Notes: generated by a model from the sequence alone, not told the origin. A stretch of 64,000 nucleotides of DNA from M1-B18 sp048264125 (GCA_048264125.1 JBLXDM010000006.1:1-64000); one strand, 5' to 3'; counted from the stretch's first letter, positions 8,137-17,848 are shown. Numbers and translations are program-made.

Positions 8137-9363
8137 ATGAAAATTGGTGCCTTTGCAGAAGTAAATAATCTTACTATAGACTCAGTGCGTCATTATATGG
8201 ACCTTGGCTTAGTTTTGCCTGTTAAACAGGGCGGACACTATAACTTTGATGATAGGTGTCAGCAAGACATCAAAGATATCTTAAAGTTCAAGGATATGGG
8301 CTTCACACTAAATGAAATAAAAATCATTTTCCAGTACAAAAGATTAGGAAAGCTGACGGCGTATCAAGAGGATGAATATTATAGAGGTTTGTTTACGAAT
8401 AAGCTGGATAATGTAAACAGAGAGATCATCGCATTAAATAGATACAAGGATAATATTGAATTGAAGCTTAAGGAACTGAGGGCTGAAAATAAGTATGAAG
8501 AATATAGCATGGGCGTTAGTCTAAAGGTCTTAGATATATTGCGCTGTCCTAGCTGCTTAGGCAATTTGATTCTTGTAGAAGGTAGTGTTGATAATAATCA
8601 AATAATGAATGGCAGGTTAGAATGTAAATGTGGCGAAACGTACATTATAGAATCTGGTATTTTGAGGGAATTTACAGAAAGCACAGAGGATGATTTTGAC
8701 TATCAAGAAAAATATAATAAGTTTCTTAGTGAGTACATTAATTTAACTGATTCATCTTATTTAGATAATCTAAATAAAGAATTAGAATGGGGATATAAAA
8801 AAATAAACTTCAGCCTTTTTAAAGAGAAAATAATACTTGAACTAGGAACGGGTTTTGGGTATTTTCTGAGATATATATACAATGATTTGCCTGATGAATG
8901 CTTATATATTGCCGTTGACCACAATATTAATACACAAAGATATCTAAAGGGACTGATGGAAAAGTCAGGATGTAAAAAAAACATATTATTTGTTTGCTGT
9001 GATTTTCTAAAAGTGCCAATTAAGCATAAAGTGGTGGATATCCTATTGGATTTCACGGGTTCAAGTAACTTTGCCTTTAATCATACGAGTTTTTTGTTGG
9101 ATTATACTAACAAATATGTTAAAGATAACTCTTATTTGTATGGCTCCTATATTTTATTTAATAATTTCTGTCGCAATAGCGTGATTGGGGAAGCGTATAG
9201 AAGTAATTTTATATTGAAGAATATTAAAGAATCAATTGGCCAATTAAACTATAGTTTGATCGATGAGCGGATATCGGATGATATTGAAAAGGGCGGAAAG
9301 TATGAAAGCTACTTCGTGAAGGGCGAAAAAATATTTATGTATACTTACTATGGTGAAAGATAG
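8137..9363 (+). CDS. MerR-type regulator fused to a SAM methyltransferase
   Basis: A 408-residue fusion. Residues 1-70 form a MerR helix-turn-helix (MKIGAFAEVNNLTIDSVRHY, then FKDMGFTLNEIKIIF), followed by a coiled-coil of about 50 residues. Residues around 140-175 carry two Cys pairs (CPSCLGNL and CKCGETY) like a Trm112-type zinc ribbon. The C-terminal half is a Rossmann methyltransferase with motif I LELGTGFGYF and an acidic VDHN turn. MerR proteins usually carry ligand-binding tails, so a methyltransferase tail is unusual. The protein could be an activator whose effector domain modifies or binds a small molecule; the downstream MFS exporter is a plausible target. The stop codon lies inside the terminator palindrome. 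Confidence 0.8.
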   Translation: MKIGAFAEVNNLTIDSVRHYMDLGLVLPVKQGGHYNFDDRCQQDIKDILKFKDMGFTLNEIKIIFQYKRLGKLTAYQEDEYYRGLFTNKLDNVNREIIALNRYKDNIELKLKELRAENKYEEYSMGVSLKVLDILRCPSCLGNLILVEGSVDNNQIMNGRLECKCGETYIIESGILREFTESTEDDFDYQEKYNKFLSEYINLTDSSYLDNLNKELEWGYKKINFSLFKEKIILELGTGFGYFLRYIYNDLPDECLYIAVDHNINTQRYLKGLMEKSGCKKNILFVCCDFLKVPIKHKVVDILLDFTGSSNFAFNHTSFLLDYTNKYVKDNSYLYGSYILFNNFCRNSVIGEAYRSNFILKNIKESIGQLNYSLIDERISDDIEKGGKYESYFVKGEKIFMYTYYGER

Positions 9364-9380
9364 GGTTAACCCTATCTTTT
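9357..9380 (+). terminator. Palindromic terminator after MerR-methyltransferase gene
   Basis: AAAGATAGGG with CCCTATCTTT forms a perfect palindrome overlapping the stop codon, with a long T-rich stretch (acattttttttg) just after it. Confidence 0.7.
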
Positions 9381-9479
9381 ACATTTTTTTTGCTAAAATT
9401 ATGGGAAACTGCTATTGATGTCGTCACTAGACCACCTTGTAAAATGATAATTAATATAAGTGAACAAGGAGTGATCAAC

Positions 9480-10760
9480 GTGACGGCATTAATACGTGTA
9501 TTATCAAAAAAAGGCTACGATAAAGGTGAAATTAGGAATATTGCGTTGTTTTCAATAGGGAAATTAGTCTCTGTATTTGGAACTGCTATTTATACCTTTG
9601 CAATAGGCTTATATGTGCTGCAGCTGACAGAATCAGGCTTAAGCTTTGCAATGACTCTTGCATTAGGAACTATACCAATGGTTGTCATTAACCCCTTTGC
9701 AGGTGTATTGGCCGATAGAATAAACAAGAAAACCCTAGTAGTCTCTATGGATATTGCAAATGGTTTATTATTTATTATTGTGTATTTACTCAGCTCTTCT
9801 TTAGGCCTGAAGCTGGCTATGGTGTATATTTGCACATTTTTCATGTCTATCTTTACAACGATTTTTGGCATTAGTTTAGAAATAGCAAAACCAAACATTG
9901 TAACACAAAAGAACTTGATGAACATAAACGCGATTAGCAAAATAATAGATTCAGTATCCTCCATTTTAGGACCTATGGTAGGGGGTATAGTATTTATCTT
10001 AATTGATATCAGGTTATTTACTCTTATTAACGGAGTATCATTTATTCTATCGGGTATCTCCGAAATATTTATTGACTTCAATTATACTGCAGATATTATA
10101 ACAAAGGAAAAGAGGCCTATAAAGATAACCGATGATATGAAGGAGGGACTCAAATATATTGGTGCTACAAAATGGCTAACAAGATTAATTGGAATCTTTG
10201 TAAGTATGAACTTTTTTATAGGATTGTCTATCACTGTACCCCTGCCTTTTATAATCAATAATGTGCTGCTGCTTCCCTCCAGATATTATGGTGTAATTCA
10301 AGGTGGATTTCCAATTGGCATGATTATAGGTGCATTTATGGTGAAAAAGGTAAGGGAAAGAATAACTTATTATAAGCTCTTAAGTATTCTTAGTATTCTT
10401 ATCTCGGTCTTAATGATTTTTATTGGAATGCCTATAGTGCTAATTAGCATCCCTGTATATGACAATATCTATCTTATATACTATTCTTTAATTACTGTAA
10501 TTTTTGGAGGCGCTATTGCCTTAGTGGATATTCAATTATTCTATGAACTACAAACTTTAATACCTGAAGAATTTAGGGGAAGGGTATTAAGCATAGTAAT
10601 AGCTATCGCTAAAGCTGTGTTGCCAATTGCATTAATTATATCAGGAATAGCATTAAATAGCCTACCGGCAGCGACACTGCCTATTACTGGGGGTATAGGG
10701 CTATTTACTGTTAATAAGGTAGTATTCCAAGGGACAGCTCATGAAGCAAATGAGGTTTAA
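9480..10760 (+). CDS. MFS transporter (macrolide-efflux-like)
   Basis: A 426-residue membrane protein with about 12 hydrophobic segments. It has the A-D-R-I-N-K-K motif in the loop after the second helix (GVLADRINKKTLVVSMD), typical of drug-efflux MFS members. Export of a drug or metabolite by proton exchange is the family role. I chose GTG 9480, preceded by AAGGAG at 8 bases, over upstream in-frame TTG 9390 and ATG 9444, which would add about 30 non-hydrophobic residues and lack a binding site. The gene follows the MerR-methyltransferase gene by 116 bases across a terminator. Confidence 0.8.
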   Translation: MTALIRVLSKKGYDKGEIRNIALFSIGKLVSVFGTAIYTFAIGLYVLQLTESGLSFAMTLALGTIPMVVINPFAGVLADRINKKTLVVSMDIANGLLFIIVYLLSSSLGLKLAMVYICTFFMSIFTTIFGISLEIAKPNIVTQKNLMNINAISKIIDSVSSILGPMVGGIVFILIDIRLFTLINGVSFILSGISEIFIDFNYTADIITKEKRPIKITDDMKEGLKYIGATKWLTRLIGIFVSMNFFIGLSITVPLPFIINNVLLLPSRYYGVIQGGFPIGMIIGAFMVKKVRERITYYKLLSILSILISVLMIFIGMPIVLISIPVYDNIYLIYYSLITVIFGGAIALVDIQLFYELQTLIPEEFRGRVLSIVIAIAKAVLPIALIISGIALNSLPAATLPITGGIGLFTVNKVVFQGTAHEANEV

Positions 10761-10913
10761 AAAAATTCATTTAAAAAATTAAAGGAATTTTAGAAAATAT
10801 ATAGAAAATTAAGTCAACGTCTTTAGATATATTCTAATTTTAATTGAGAAATAGTACAATGGTAAAGACTAAAGACTGCATATAAAAAATATCATTAAAA
10901 GGATGATTCCCCC

Positions 10914-12353
10914 ATGAATTATAAATATCTTTTAGAAACAATATTAGCCCATTTAGATGAAGGCATCATTTTAGTAGATCCTGATGCAAATATCACATTT
11001 TATAATGAAACGGCCACTAATATAGCTGGAATTACTTATAAAGAGGCGATCGGTAAAAACATATTAGATGTTTTTCCTGATTTAACGCCAGAGACCAGTA
11101 CCTTTTACAGGGTTCTGAAAAATAGAGAAGCCATTATAGATTATGTACAAACCTATGAAAATTACAAAGGGGAAAAGGTTTCAACGCTAACCTCAACAAT
11201 TCCCTTAATTAACAATGGTGTGGTTATTGGAGCAATAGAAAAATATAGGGATCTAACCCAAGTGAAGCATCTATCAGAAAAGGTGCTTAGTCTACAACAA
11301 CAGCTCTTTGATAAAAATAAGACGGATAAGCAATATAGAGGGAATGGTACAACCTTTACCTTTCAAGACATTATTGGCGAGAGCATTGTTATAAGGAAAC
11401 TGAAGGAAAAAGCCAGTAAAATAGGGAACAGTGATTCTCCGGTTCTCGTATATGGGGAAACCGGAACCGGAAAAGAATTGCTGGTTCAGGCCATACATAA
11501 TGGAGGGAATCGAAAAAATAAGCCATTTGTTGCACAGAACTGTGCGGCTATACCGAAAAACCTTCTGGAGGGAATTTTATTTGGTATTTCTTCAGGAAGC
11601 TTTACTGGAGCAAAGGACAAATCAGGGCTTTTTGAATTAGCTGATGGGGGAACGCTGTTTTTAGATGAAATCAATTCCTTGGATATAGAATTACAAGGAA
11701 AGCTTTTAAGGGTATTACAGGATGGAGTTATCAGAAGAATTGGAGATAATAAGACGACAAGGGTAAATGTAAGAATTATCGCAGCGACTAATGAAGAACC
11801 AATTAAGGCTGTAGAACGAAGGGCTTTAAGGGAAGATTTATACTATAGGCTCAATGTTTTGTTTTTTGAGCTGCCGCCTCTAAGAGAGAGAATAGAGGAT
11901 ATCCATCTATTGGTTAATAATTTTATTACTATTTATAATAAAAAGCTCAATAAAAATGTTAAAAATATTTCCTCAGAGGCATTAGAAATAATTAAGGGTT
12001 ATCCTTGGTATGGCAACATTCGGCAACTAAAATATACAATAGAAAGCATTATGAATTTTATAGAAACCGATAGGATTACAACCCAAGATTTACCTTATGA
12101 TATTATAAAGGATTCAAGCTATGCAGCATTAAGTACTGCGGACTTAGAGGAGGAAAAGAGTTCGATACGAGAAGAAGAGGAAGTGCCATTGAGGGAAGTA
12201 TTAGAAGCTTATGAAAGACTAGTGATATCTAAAGCACTTGAAAGGTCTTCTGGAAACTGTGCTGAAGCTTCACGGCGACTTAAAATACCTAGGCAGACAT
12301 TACACAATAAATTGCAACGATATCATATTGATTGGAAGGCGTACATTAAATAA
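10914..12353 (+). CDS. Sigma-54 activator with PAS sensor (glycyl radical locus)
   Basis: A 479-residue bacterial enhancer-binding protein. An N-terminal PAS domain (about 1-115, starting LLETILAHLDEGIILVDPDA) is followed by an AAA+ domain (about 150-390). The AAA+ domain has Walker A GETGTGKE, the sigma-54 contact loop as GSFTGA (canonical GAFTGA) and Walker B GTLFLDEI. The C-terminus is a Fis helix-turn-helix (NCAEASRRLKIPRQTLHNKL). It remodels sigma-54 RNA polymerase in response to a signal sensed by PAS. A near-consensus -24/-12 promoter lies 165 bases downstream (12518-12533), before the radical-enzyme genes, so these are the likely target. A paralogue of almost equal length sits at 16102. 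The ligand is not evident. Confidence 0.92.
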   Translation: MNYKYLLETILAHLDEGIILVDPDANITFYNETATNIAGITYKEAIGKNILDVFPDLTPETSTFYRVLKNREAIIDYVQTYENYKGEKVSTLTSTIPLINNGVVIGAIEKYRDLTQVKHLSEKVLSLQQQLFDKNKTDKQYRGNGTTFTFQDIIGESIVIRKLKEKASKIGNSDSPVLVYGETGTGKELLVQAIHNGGNRKNKPFVAQNCAAIPKNLLEGILFGISSGSFTGAKDKSGLFELADGGTLFLDEINSLDIELQGKLLRVLQDGVIRRIGDNKTTRVNVRIIAATNEEPIKAVERRALREDLYYRLNVLFFELPPLRERIEDIHLLVNNFITIYNKKLNKNVKNISSEALEIIKGYPWYGNIRQLKYTIESIMNFIETDRITTQDLPYDIIKDSSYAALSTADLEEEKSSIREEEEVPLREVLEAYERLVISKALERSSGNCAEASRRLKIPRQTLHNKLQRYHIDWKAYIK

Positions 12354-12380
12354 GTGTACCTAAATACAGACTACAGATTG

Positions 12381-12406
12381 AAATCGTCCCAATATTGGGA
12401 CGATTT
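12381..12406 (+). terminator. Palindromic terminator after the first sigma-54 activator
   Basis: A perfect palindrome with 13-base arms (ATCGTCCCAAT meeting ATTGGGACGAT) followed by TTTTGTTTTA. As it lies about 112 bases upstream of the -24 box, it could also double as an activator site; that is speculation. Confidence 0.7.
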
Positions 12407-12517
12407 TGTTTTATACAGCGTTGATATTCAATCATAACAAACAACTATATAGCGACAAAGGTGGTCATAATCAACAACATAAGAAATTAAAAACATTTTT
12501 TAACAGAAGAAAGGAAG

Positions 12518-12533
12518 TGGCATATAAGTTGCA
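12518..12533 (+). promoter_or_regulatory. Sigma-54 (-24/-12) promoter of the glycyl radical operon
   Basis: TGGCATATAAGTTGCA matches TGGCAC-N5-TTGCA at correct spacing (GG and GC invariant dinucleotides 10 bases apart). It ends 51 bases before the activase start codon. Confidence 0.8.
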
Positions 12534-12584
12534 AGGATTAAAGAAGCATAACAATTCAGTTTTGCATGGGAGAGTGATAGCACA

Positions 12585-13487
12585 TTGATTAAGGGAACTG
12601 TTTTCAATATACAAAAATATTCTTTGCATGATGGGCCTGGTATTAGAACCACTGTTTTTCTAAAGGGCTGTCCTTTAAATTGCTGGTGGTGTCATAATCC
12701 AGAGAGCAAGGCACCAGCAAGGCAAGTAACATTTACAAAAAAACTATGTATAGGATGCGAAATCTGTTTAAGTAGATGTGAATATAATGCCATAGATTTA
12801 ACCAGAGAAAACAGTATATTTGATAGGGAAAAGTGCAAGAACTGTGGGAGCTGTTCTGAAGTATGTCCTTCAAATGCCATTAAATTATTAGGAAAAGAAA
12901 TGACGGTTACAGAGGTTGTCAATGAGATAGAAAAGGATAGGGTTTTCTATGAGGAGTCAGCGGGAGGGGTGACCTTCTCCGGTGGGGAACCGCTGATGCA
13001 GCATGATTTTCTATATCAGCTTTTAAAGAAATGCAAGCAAAAGGACCTTCATACCGCTTTAGATACTTCTGGTTTTACTTCCTGGAATATACTTGAAAGA
13101 GTTGCTAAGCTAACGGATTTATTCTTATATGATATAAAGCATATGGCGAATGAAAAGCATTTAAAATTTACGGGAGTTTCTAATGCCCCGATATTAAGCA
13201 ATCTACAAAGGCTGGCCCTTGTGCATTCCAACATTCAAATTCGCCTGCCTATAATACCGGGAATCAATGATGATGAGGAAAATATAGTAGCTACAGGTGA
13301 ATTTATTTCTGCCATAGGATTAAGAAATGTTAGTATTCTGGCATATCATCATACTGGTGTTGACAAATATGAAAGGATAGAAGAAGCATATAAACTACCA
13401 AACACATTAGAACCGACAAATGATGAAATGCAGCGGATTGCAAGGATTTTAGAGGCATTTGGATTAATTGTAAGGATAGGAGGATGA
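12585..13487 (+). CDS. Glycyl radical enzyme activase (radical SAM)
   Basis: A 300-residue radical-SAM enzyme that makes the glycyl radical on its partner encoded 6 bases downstream. The SAM-cluster motif is CPLNCWWC (CxxxCxxC), close to the N-terminal HDGPGIRTTVFLKG. A ferredoxin insert with two further [4Fe-4S] sites follows (CIGCEICLSRC and CKNCGSCSEVC), as in activases of non-PFL glycyl radical enzymes such as HypD, CutC and HPAD. SGGEPLMQ is the SAM-binding GGE motif. The start is TTG at 12585 with GGGAG 12 bases upstream; no better in-frame codon exists between promoter and conserved sequence. It is transcribed from the sigma-54 promoter at 12518 together with the dehydratase. Confidence 0.93.
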   Translation: MIKGTVFNIQKYSLHDGPGIRTTVFLKGCPLNCWWCHNPESKAPARQVTFTKKLCIGCEICLSRCEYNAIDLTRENSIFDREKCKNCGSCSEVCPSNAIKLLGKEMTVTEVVNEIEKDRVFYEESAGGVTFSGGEPLMQHDFLYQLLKKCKQKDLHTALDTSGFTSWNILERVAKLTDLFLYDIKHMANEKHLKFTGVSNAPILSNLQRLALVHSNIQIRLPIIPGINDDEENIVATGEFISAIGLRNVSILAYHHTGVDKYERIEEAYKLPNTLEPTNDEMQRIARILEAFGLIVRIGG

Positions 13488-13493
13488 TGGTAA

Positions 13494-15875
13494 ATGGAGA
13501 ATCAATTGAGGGGAATGAATGAAAGAATTCAGAAGCTGAGACAGCAAAGTGAAACTCAAGCTCCCAGTATATCGATTGAAAGGGCTGTGCTGGTTACTGA
13601 GGCCTACGAAAAATATTGGGGAAAGGTATCTATACCAGTTCTTAGGGCATTGACCTTTAAACATATGATGGAAAATAAGACCATATGTATTAACGATGGT
13701 GAGCTAATCGTTGGCGAACGAGGAGAAAAGCCTCAGTCGGCTCCCAACTATCCAGAGCTGTGCTGCCACACTTTAGAAGATTTAAAAATTATGAATGATA
13801 GAGAAAAGATTGCATTTGCTGTCAGCGAGGAAGTAAGAAAGATACAGGAAGAGAAGATAATACCCTATTGGCAGGGGAAATCTATACGTGAATTGATATT
13901 TAATGAGATGACACAGGAATGGAAGGATTCTTATGAAGGGGGCATATTTACAGAATTTATGGAACAAAGGGCTCCGGGTCATACCGTAGCAGATGATAAA
14001 ATCTATAAAAAAGGATTCATTGATTTCAAAAAAGAAATAAAGAAACAGCTAGAAGGACTTGACTATTACAATGATACCGAAGCATATGAGAAGCAGGAAG
14101 AAATGAAGGCTATGGATATATGTGCGGATGCCATCATAATTTTTGCTAAACGCCATGGCGATAAGGCAAAGGCGCTGGCGGAAAAAGAGGAAAATCCTCA
14201 ACGGAAAAGAGAACTAGAGGTCATAATGGAGATGTGCTATCACGTGCCAGCCAATGCTCCACGAAATTTTAGAGAAGCATTACAAAGCTACTGGTTTGTC
14301 CATTTAGGCGTGATTACGGAGCTAAATACTTGGGACGCCTTTAGCCCTGGCAGGCTTGATCAGCACTTGTATCCCTTCTATAAAAAAGATACCGAAGCAG
14401 GCATTTTAACCTATGAAGAGGCAAAGGAGCTTTTACAATGCTTTTGGGTGAAGTTTAATAATCAGCCAGCACCACCTAAGGTGGGGATAACCCTACAAGA
14501 GAGTGGCACCTATACGGATTTTGCCAACATTAATATTGGAGGATTGAAAATTGATGGAACTGATGGTGTCAATGAAATCTCCTACATGCTACTGGAGGTA
14601 ATTGATGAAATGAGGCTTCTACAGCCAAGCTCCAACATACAAGTTAGCAAAAAAAGCCCCGATTACTTCATTAAAAAAGCCAGCGAGGTTATTAGAAGGG
14701 GCTGGGGGCAACCCTCTGTATTTAACGCAGACGCTGTGATAGAAGAATTACTACGCCAAGGAAAATCCATTGAAGATGCCAGATGTGGCGGTAATAGTGG
14801 CTGTGTAGAAACAGGGGCATTTGGTAAGGAAAGCTATATACTAACCGGATATTTTAACTTGACAAAGATATTAGAGATTACACTGAATAATGGGATTAAT
14901 CCCATAAGTGGCAAAATGATAGGTGTTGAAACAGGAGCGCCAGAGGGCTTTAAATCCTTGGAAGAGTTAATGGAGGCCTTTAAAAGACAGCTACAGCACT
15001 TTATAGATATAAAAATAAGGGGAAATAATATCATTGAGAAGCTATATGCCAATTATATGCCATCACCCTTTTTATCTATTGTCATAGATGATTGTATTAA
15101 AAATGCTAGGGACTACAATGCCGGAGGGGCAAGATACAACACCAATTATATCCAGGGCGTGGGCATTGGCAGTATCACTGATAGCTTATCGGCTATAAAA
15201 TATCATGTTTTTGATAAGCAGACCTTACCTATGAAGGAGTTACTAGAAGCTTTAAAGGAGAACTTTGTGGATAGGGAAAACATACGACAAGCTCTTTTAA
15301 ATAAAACACCCAGGTATGGTAATGATGATGATTATGCAGATAATATTATGATAGAGGTATTTAACAGCTTCTATAATGCTGTCAATGGCAGAAGGTCTAT
15401 GCGGGGAGGAATCTATAGAATAAATATGCTGCCTACCACCTGTCACGTATATTTTGGTTCTGTTCTTGGTGCAACTCCTGATGGTAGAAGAGCAGGCTTA
15501 CCATTGTCTGAGGGGATTTCCCCGGTTCAAGGAACCGATAAAAAGGGGCCTACGGCTGTTATTAAATCTGCGGCCAAAATGGATCATCTAAAAACAGGGG
15601 GCACGCTGTTAAATCAAAAATTTACACCAAGGCTATTGGAAGGTGATAATGGATTAAAAAATCTAAGCTATCTCATCCGGGCTTATTTTAAGATGGATGG
15701 ACATCATATACAATTTAATATAACGGATATTGCTACCTTGAAGAAGGCTCAAGAAAATCCAGAAGAATATGGTGATTTAATTGTTCGGGTGGCGGGCTAC
15801 AGCGATTATTTTAACAACTTAAATAAAGGCCTGCAGGATGAAATTATCGCTAGAACAGAGCATCAAAACTTTTAG
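13494..15875 (+). CDS. hypD: Trans-4-hydroxy-L-proline dehydratase-like glycyl radical enzyme
   Basis: A 793-residue glycyl radical enzyme of the HypD group. The radical site is Gly768 in VRVAGYSDYF and the thiyl Cys is Cys437 in GGNSGCVETG. Comparing from memory with Clostridioides difficile HypD (Cys434, Gly765), all positions shift by +3. The substrate-pocket residues Phe152, His160, Asp339 and Glu436 then correspond to Phe155, His163, Asp342 and Glu439 here, all conserved. HypD removes water from trans-4-hydroxy-L-proline to give pyrroline-5-carboxylate, which P5C reductase turns into proline. No proC lies in the window. Related enzymes acting on other hydroxyproline isomers exist, so the exact substrate is not certain. 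A terminator follows at 15946. Confidence 0.88.
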   Translation: MENQLRGMNERIQKLRQQSETQAPSISIERAVLVTEAYEKYWGKVSIPVLRALTFKHMMENKTICINDGELIVGERGEKPQSAPNYPELCCHTLEDLKIMNDREKIAFAVSEEVRKIQEEKIIPYWQGKSIRELIFNEMTQEWKDSYEGGIFTEFMEQRAPGHTVADDKIYKKGFIDFKKEIKKQLEGLDYYNDTEAYEKQEEMKAMDICADAIIIFAKRHGDKAKALAEKEENPQRKRELEVIMEMCYHVPANAPRNFREALQSYWFVHLGVITELNTWDAFSPGRLDQHLYPFYKKDTEAGILTYEEAKELLQCFWVKFNNQPAPPKVGITLQESGTYTDFANINIGGLKIDGTDGVNEISYMLLEVIDEMRLLQPSSNIQVSKKSPDYFIKKASEVIRRGWGQPSVFNADAVIEELLRQGKSIEDARCGGNSGCVETGAFGKESYILTGYFNLTKILEITLNNGINPISGKMIGVETGAPEGFKSLEELMEAFKRQLQHFIDIKIRGNNIIEKLYANYMPSPFLSIVIDDCIKNARDYNAGGARYNTNYIQGVGIGSITDSLSAIKYHVFDKQTLPMKELLEALKENFVDRENIRQALLNKTPRYGNDDDYADNIMIEVFNSFYNAVNGRRSMRGGIYRINMLPTTCHVYFGSVLGATPDGRRAGLPLSEGISPVQGTDKKGPTAVIKSAAKMDHLKTGGTLLNQKFTPRLLEGDNGLKNLSYLIRAYFKMDGHHIQFNITDIATLKKAQENPEEYGDLIVRVAGYSDYFNNLNKGLQDEIIARTEHQNF

Positions 15876-15945
15876 TATATATATACAGTCAATAAAGGGC
15901 GAAGACATAGCCATGTTTTTATAGTTTTACGCCTTCAACAGGCAG

Positions 15946-15970
15946 AGCAGGGTGAAACCCTGCTTTGTGC
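15946..15970 (+). terminator. Terminator of the glycyl radical operon
   Basis: AGCAGGGT-GAA-ACCCTGCT hairpin followed by TTGTGCTTT, 71 bases after the hypD-like stop. The rest of the 15876-16101 gap shows no further feature except a GGGGGG ribosome binding site for the next gene. Confidence 0.7.
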
Positions 15971-16101
15971 TTTCATTAGAAGGTTCGTTCGTTGGATATT
16001 TACTCATAATGTGGTAAACTCAATGTAATTACGCCATAGGTTATCAAGGCTGTAACGAAATTGGGACCAATAGTTCTAAGCAAAGGGGGGCTATCCGAAA
16101 A

Positions 16102-17532
16102 GTGGATTATAAATTTTTGTTAAATGCAATATTGAGATACAAGAAACAAGGTATTATTGTTGTTGACAATAATGGGGACATTATTTATCTAAATGAGATC
16201 AATGGTAATATTTTTGAGACCGATCCCAAATATGCTATTGGTAAAAATATTTTAGATATTTTCGATGGTATGACAAAAAAGGATAGTACCCTCCATAGTG
16301 TGTTAGCAACTGGAACGCCAATAATCAATAATATTCAGACCTTTTATACCTTTAAAGGGAACAGAGTAACAGCCATTACCACAACAATTCCATTGTTTAA
16401 AAGGAATGAGGTTGTCGGGGCAGTTGAAATATTGGAGGATATCAATGATTATAATAAGCTGTCAAAACGTATAATTGAGCTTCAAAAAAAAGAACAGTTA
16501 AAACAAAAAGATTCTAATGATTACAAGTCAAACGGCACAATATATACGTTAAACGATATAATTGGTGAAGGTCAAGGCGTTAAAGATTTGAAAAAAAAGG
16601 TATATAAAATTGCTGATAGCTCATCGTCAGTTCTTATTTATGGAGAAACAGGAACCGGAAAAGAATTAGTAGCCCAATCAATACATAATGCCAGCTATAA
16701 AAGAAGAAAAAAACCATTTATTGCCCAAAATTGTGCGGCTATACCAGGCAATTTACTGGAAAGCATTTTGTTTGGCACCACATCTGGAAGCTTCACTGGA
16801 GCAAAAGAAAAACCAGGATTATTTGAATTAGCTGATGGGGGAACATTACTATTGGATGAAATCAACTCTATGGACATTGAATTACAAGCAAAGCTACTTA
16901 GAGTTTTGCAGGATGGTTCCATACGAAGAGTTGGTAGCGGAAAAACCACTACCATAGATGTGAGGATTATAGCTTCTACTAACACATCACCAATGGAGGC
17001 AGTTGAAAAAGGGTATATTAGAAGGGATTTATATTATAGATTAAATGTCATATCATTAAATGTTATACCATTGCGTGAACGGAAAGAGGATATAAAAATA
17101 CTGGTGGAATACTTTATTGAAGTATATAATGAGCTGCTGGAAAAGGAAGTTTATCATATTAATCAGGAATGTCTCGATAAATTCATTGAATACAATTGGC
17201 CCGGAAATGTACGTGAACTAAAGTATACATTGGAGAATATTATGAATTTTGTCGAAGGTAATGAAATAAGCCTAGATGATCTGCCGGAACATATTAAGAA
17301 TTATAATGGGACTAAAATTACTGATAACAATGAAGACACATTTATATCTGACAAAATTCTGCCCCTTAAAGAAGTAATAGAGGATATTGAAAAAAAGATG
17401 ATTATTAATGCCCTAACTGAAACAAAAGGTAATCGATCGAAAAGTGCGAAATTATTAAAGATTCCAAGACAATCACTGAATAATAAAATAAGACAATATA
17501 ATATTGTGGAGAACTACAAAGCTAAATATTGA
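16102..17532 (+). CDS. Sigma-54 activator with PAS sensor (peptide-uptake locus)
   Basis: A 476-residue paralogue of the activator at 10914 with the same PAS, AAA+ and Fis order. Visible motifs are Walker A GETGTGKE, the sigma-54 contact loop GSFTGA, Walker B GTLLLDEI and the Fis helix NRSKSAKLLKIPRQSLNNKI. The start is GTG 16102, with AAAGGGGGG upstream. The next plus-strand genes are preceded by a -24/-12 promoter at 17849-17864, so this protein probably activates the peptidase and oligopeptide-importer operon. The PAS domains of the two paralogues differ more than their AAA+ cores, consistent with different or overlapping signals. Confidence 0.92.
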   Translation: MDYKFLLNAILRYKKQGIIVVDNNGDIIYLNEINGNIFETDPKYAIGKNILDIFDGMTKKDSTLHSVLATGTPIINNIQTFYTFKGNRVTAITTTIPLFKRNEVVGAVEILEDINDYNKLSKRIIELQKKEQLKQKDSNDYKSNGTIYTLNDIIGEGQGVKDLKKKVYKIADSSSSVLIYGETGTGKELVAQSIHNASYKRRKKPFIAQNCAAIPGNLLESILFGTTSGSFTGAKEKPGLFELADGGTLLLDEINSMDIELQAKLLRVLQDGSIRRVGSGKTTTIDVRIIASTNTSPMEAVEKGYIRRDLYYRLNVISLNVIPLRERKEDIKILVEYFIEVYNELLEKEVYHINQECLDKFIEYNWPGNVRELKYTLENIMNFVEGNEISLDDLPEHIKNYNGTKITDNNEDTFISDKILPLKEVIEDIEKKMIINALTETKGNRSKSAKLLKIPRQSLNNKIRQYNIVENYKAKY

Positions 17533-17590
17533 CCACAGAAACACAAAATGCCCAAAAACGTACAAAAAAATGCAATGTATTGAGCAATTA

Positions 17591-17640
17591 AAAAAGAAAA
17601 CAAATGTCAAAGTGTTCATTTTGATTTTTGTTTTCTTTTT
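17591..17640 (+). terminator. Long hairpin terminator after the second sigma-54 activator
   Basis: Arms AAAAAGAAAACAAA (17591-17604) and TTTGTTTTCTTTTT (17627-17640) are exact reverse complements. An inner TCAAA/TTTTGA pair extends the structure, and the arm itself supplies the T run. Confidence 0.7.
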
Positions 17641-17807
17641 ATTTGCTGGGCTACTAATCCGCATTAGTCATAAAATTCTGGTAATTCGGGTTGAATATCC
17701 ATGGAGCCGCGTTGTCGGCAGCCTCAATATTACTGGATTATTCCTTCTCTCCTCTGCCTCGCGATAAAAAAGCTTTCCTTAGGATATAAACAAAATTTTA
17801 ACTGTGA

Positions 17808-17823
17808 TGAGGCATTAGCCTCA
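17808..17823. promoter_or_regulatory. Palindrome upstream of the second sigma-54 promoter
   Basis: TGAGGCATTAGCCTCA is a perfect 6-base-arm inverted repeat, 25 bases upstream of the -24 box. It may be an activator or repressor site, though enhancer sites usually lie further upstream. Otherwise 17641-17848 shows nothing I can support. Confidence 0.4.
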
Positions 17824-17848
17824 AAGTAAATGTGGGTTAATCAATAAA

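Noticed and set aside
9390..9479. Longer MFS start at TTG 9390
   Set aside because: The added part overlaps the terminator tail, and GTG 9480 has AAGGAG at ideal distance.
12406..12588. 60-codon frame between the first activator and the activase
   Set aside because: It covers the sigma-54 promoter and overlaps the activase start; it is not protein-like.
13494..15875. Pyruvate formate-lyase or choline TMA-lyase identity for the glycyl radical enzyme
   Set aside because: The GCVETG thiyl motif with conserved HypD pocket residues, a single active-site Cys and no microcompartment or PFL context favour the hydroxyproline dehydratase group.
17504..17767. 87-codon frame after the second sigma-54 activator
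   Set aside because: It overlaps the end of the activator gene and the terminator hairpin, whose arms give a false hydrophobic stretch.
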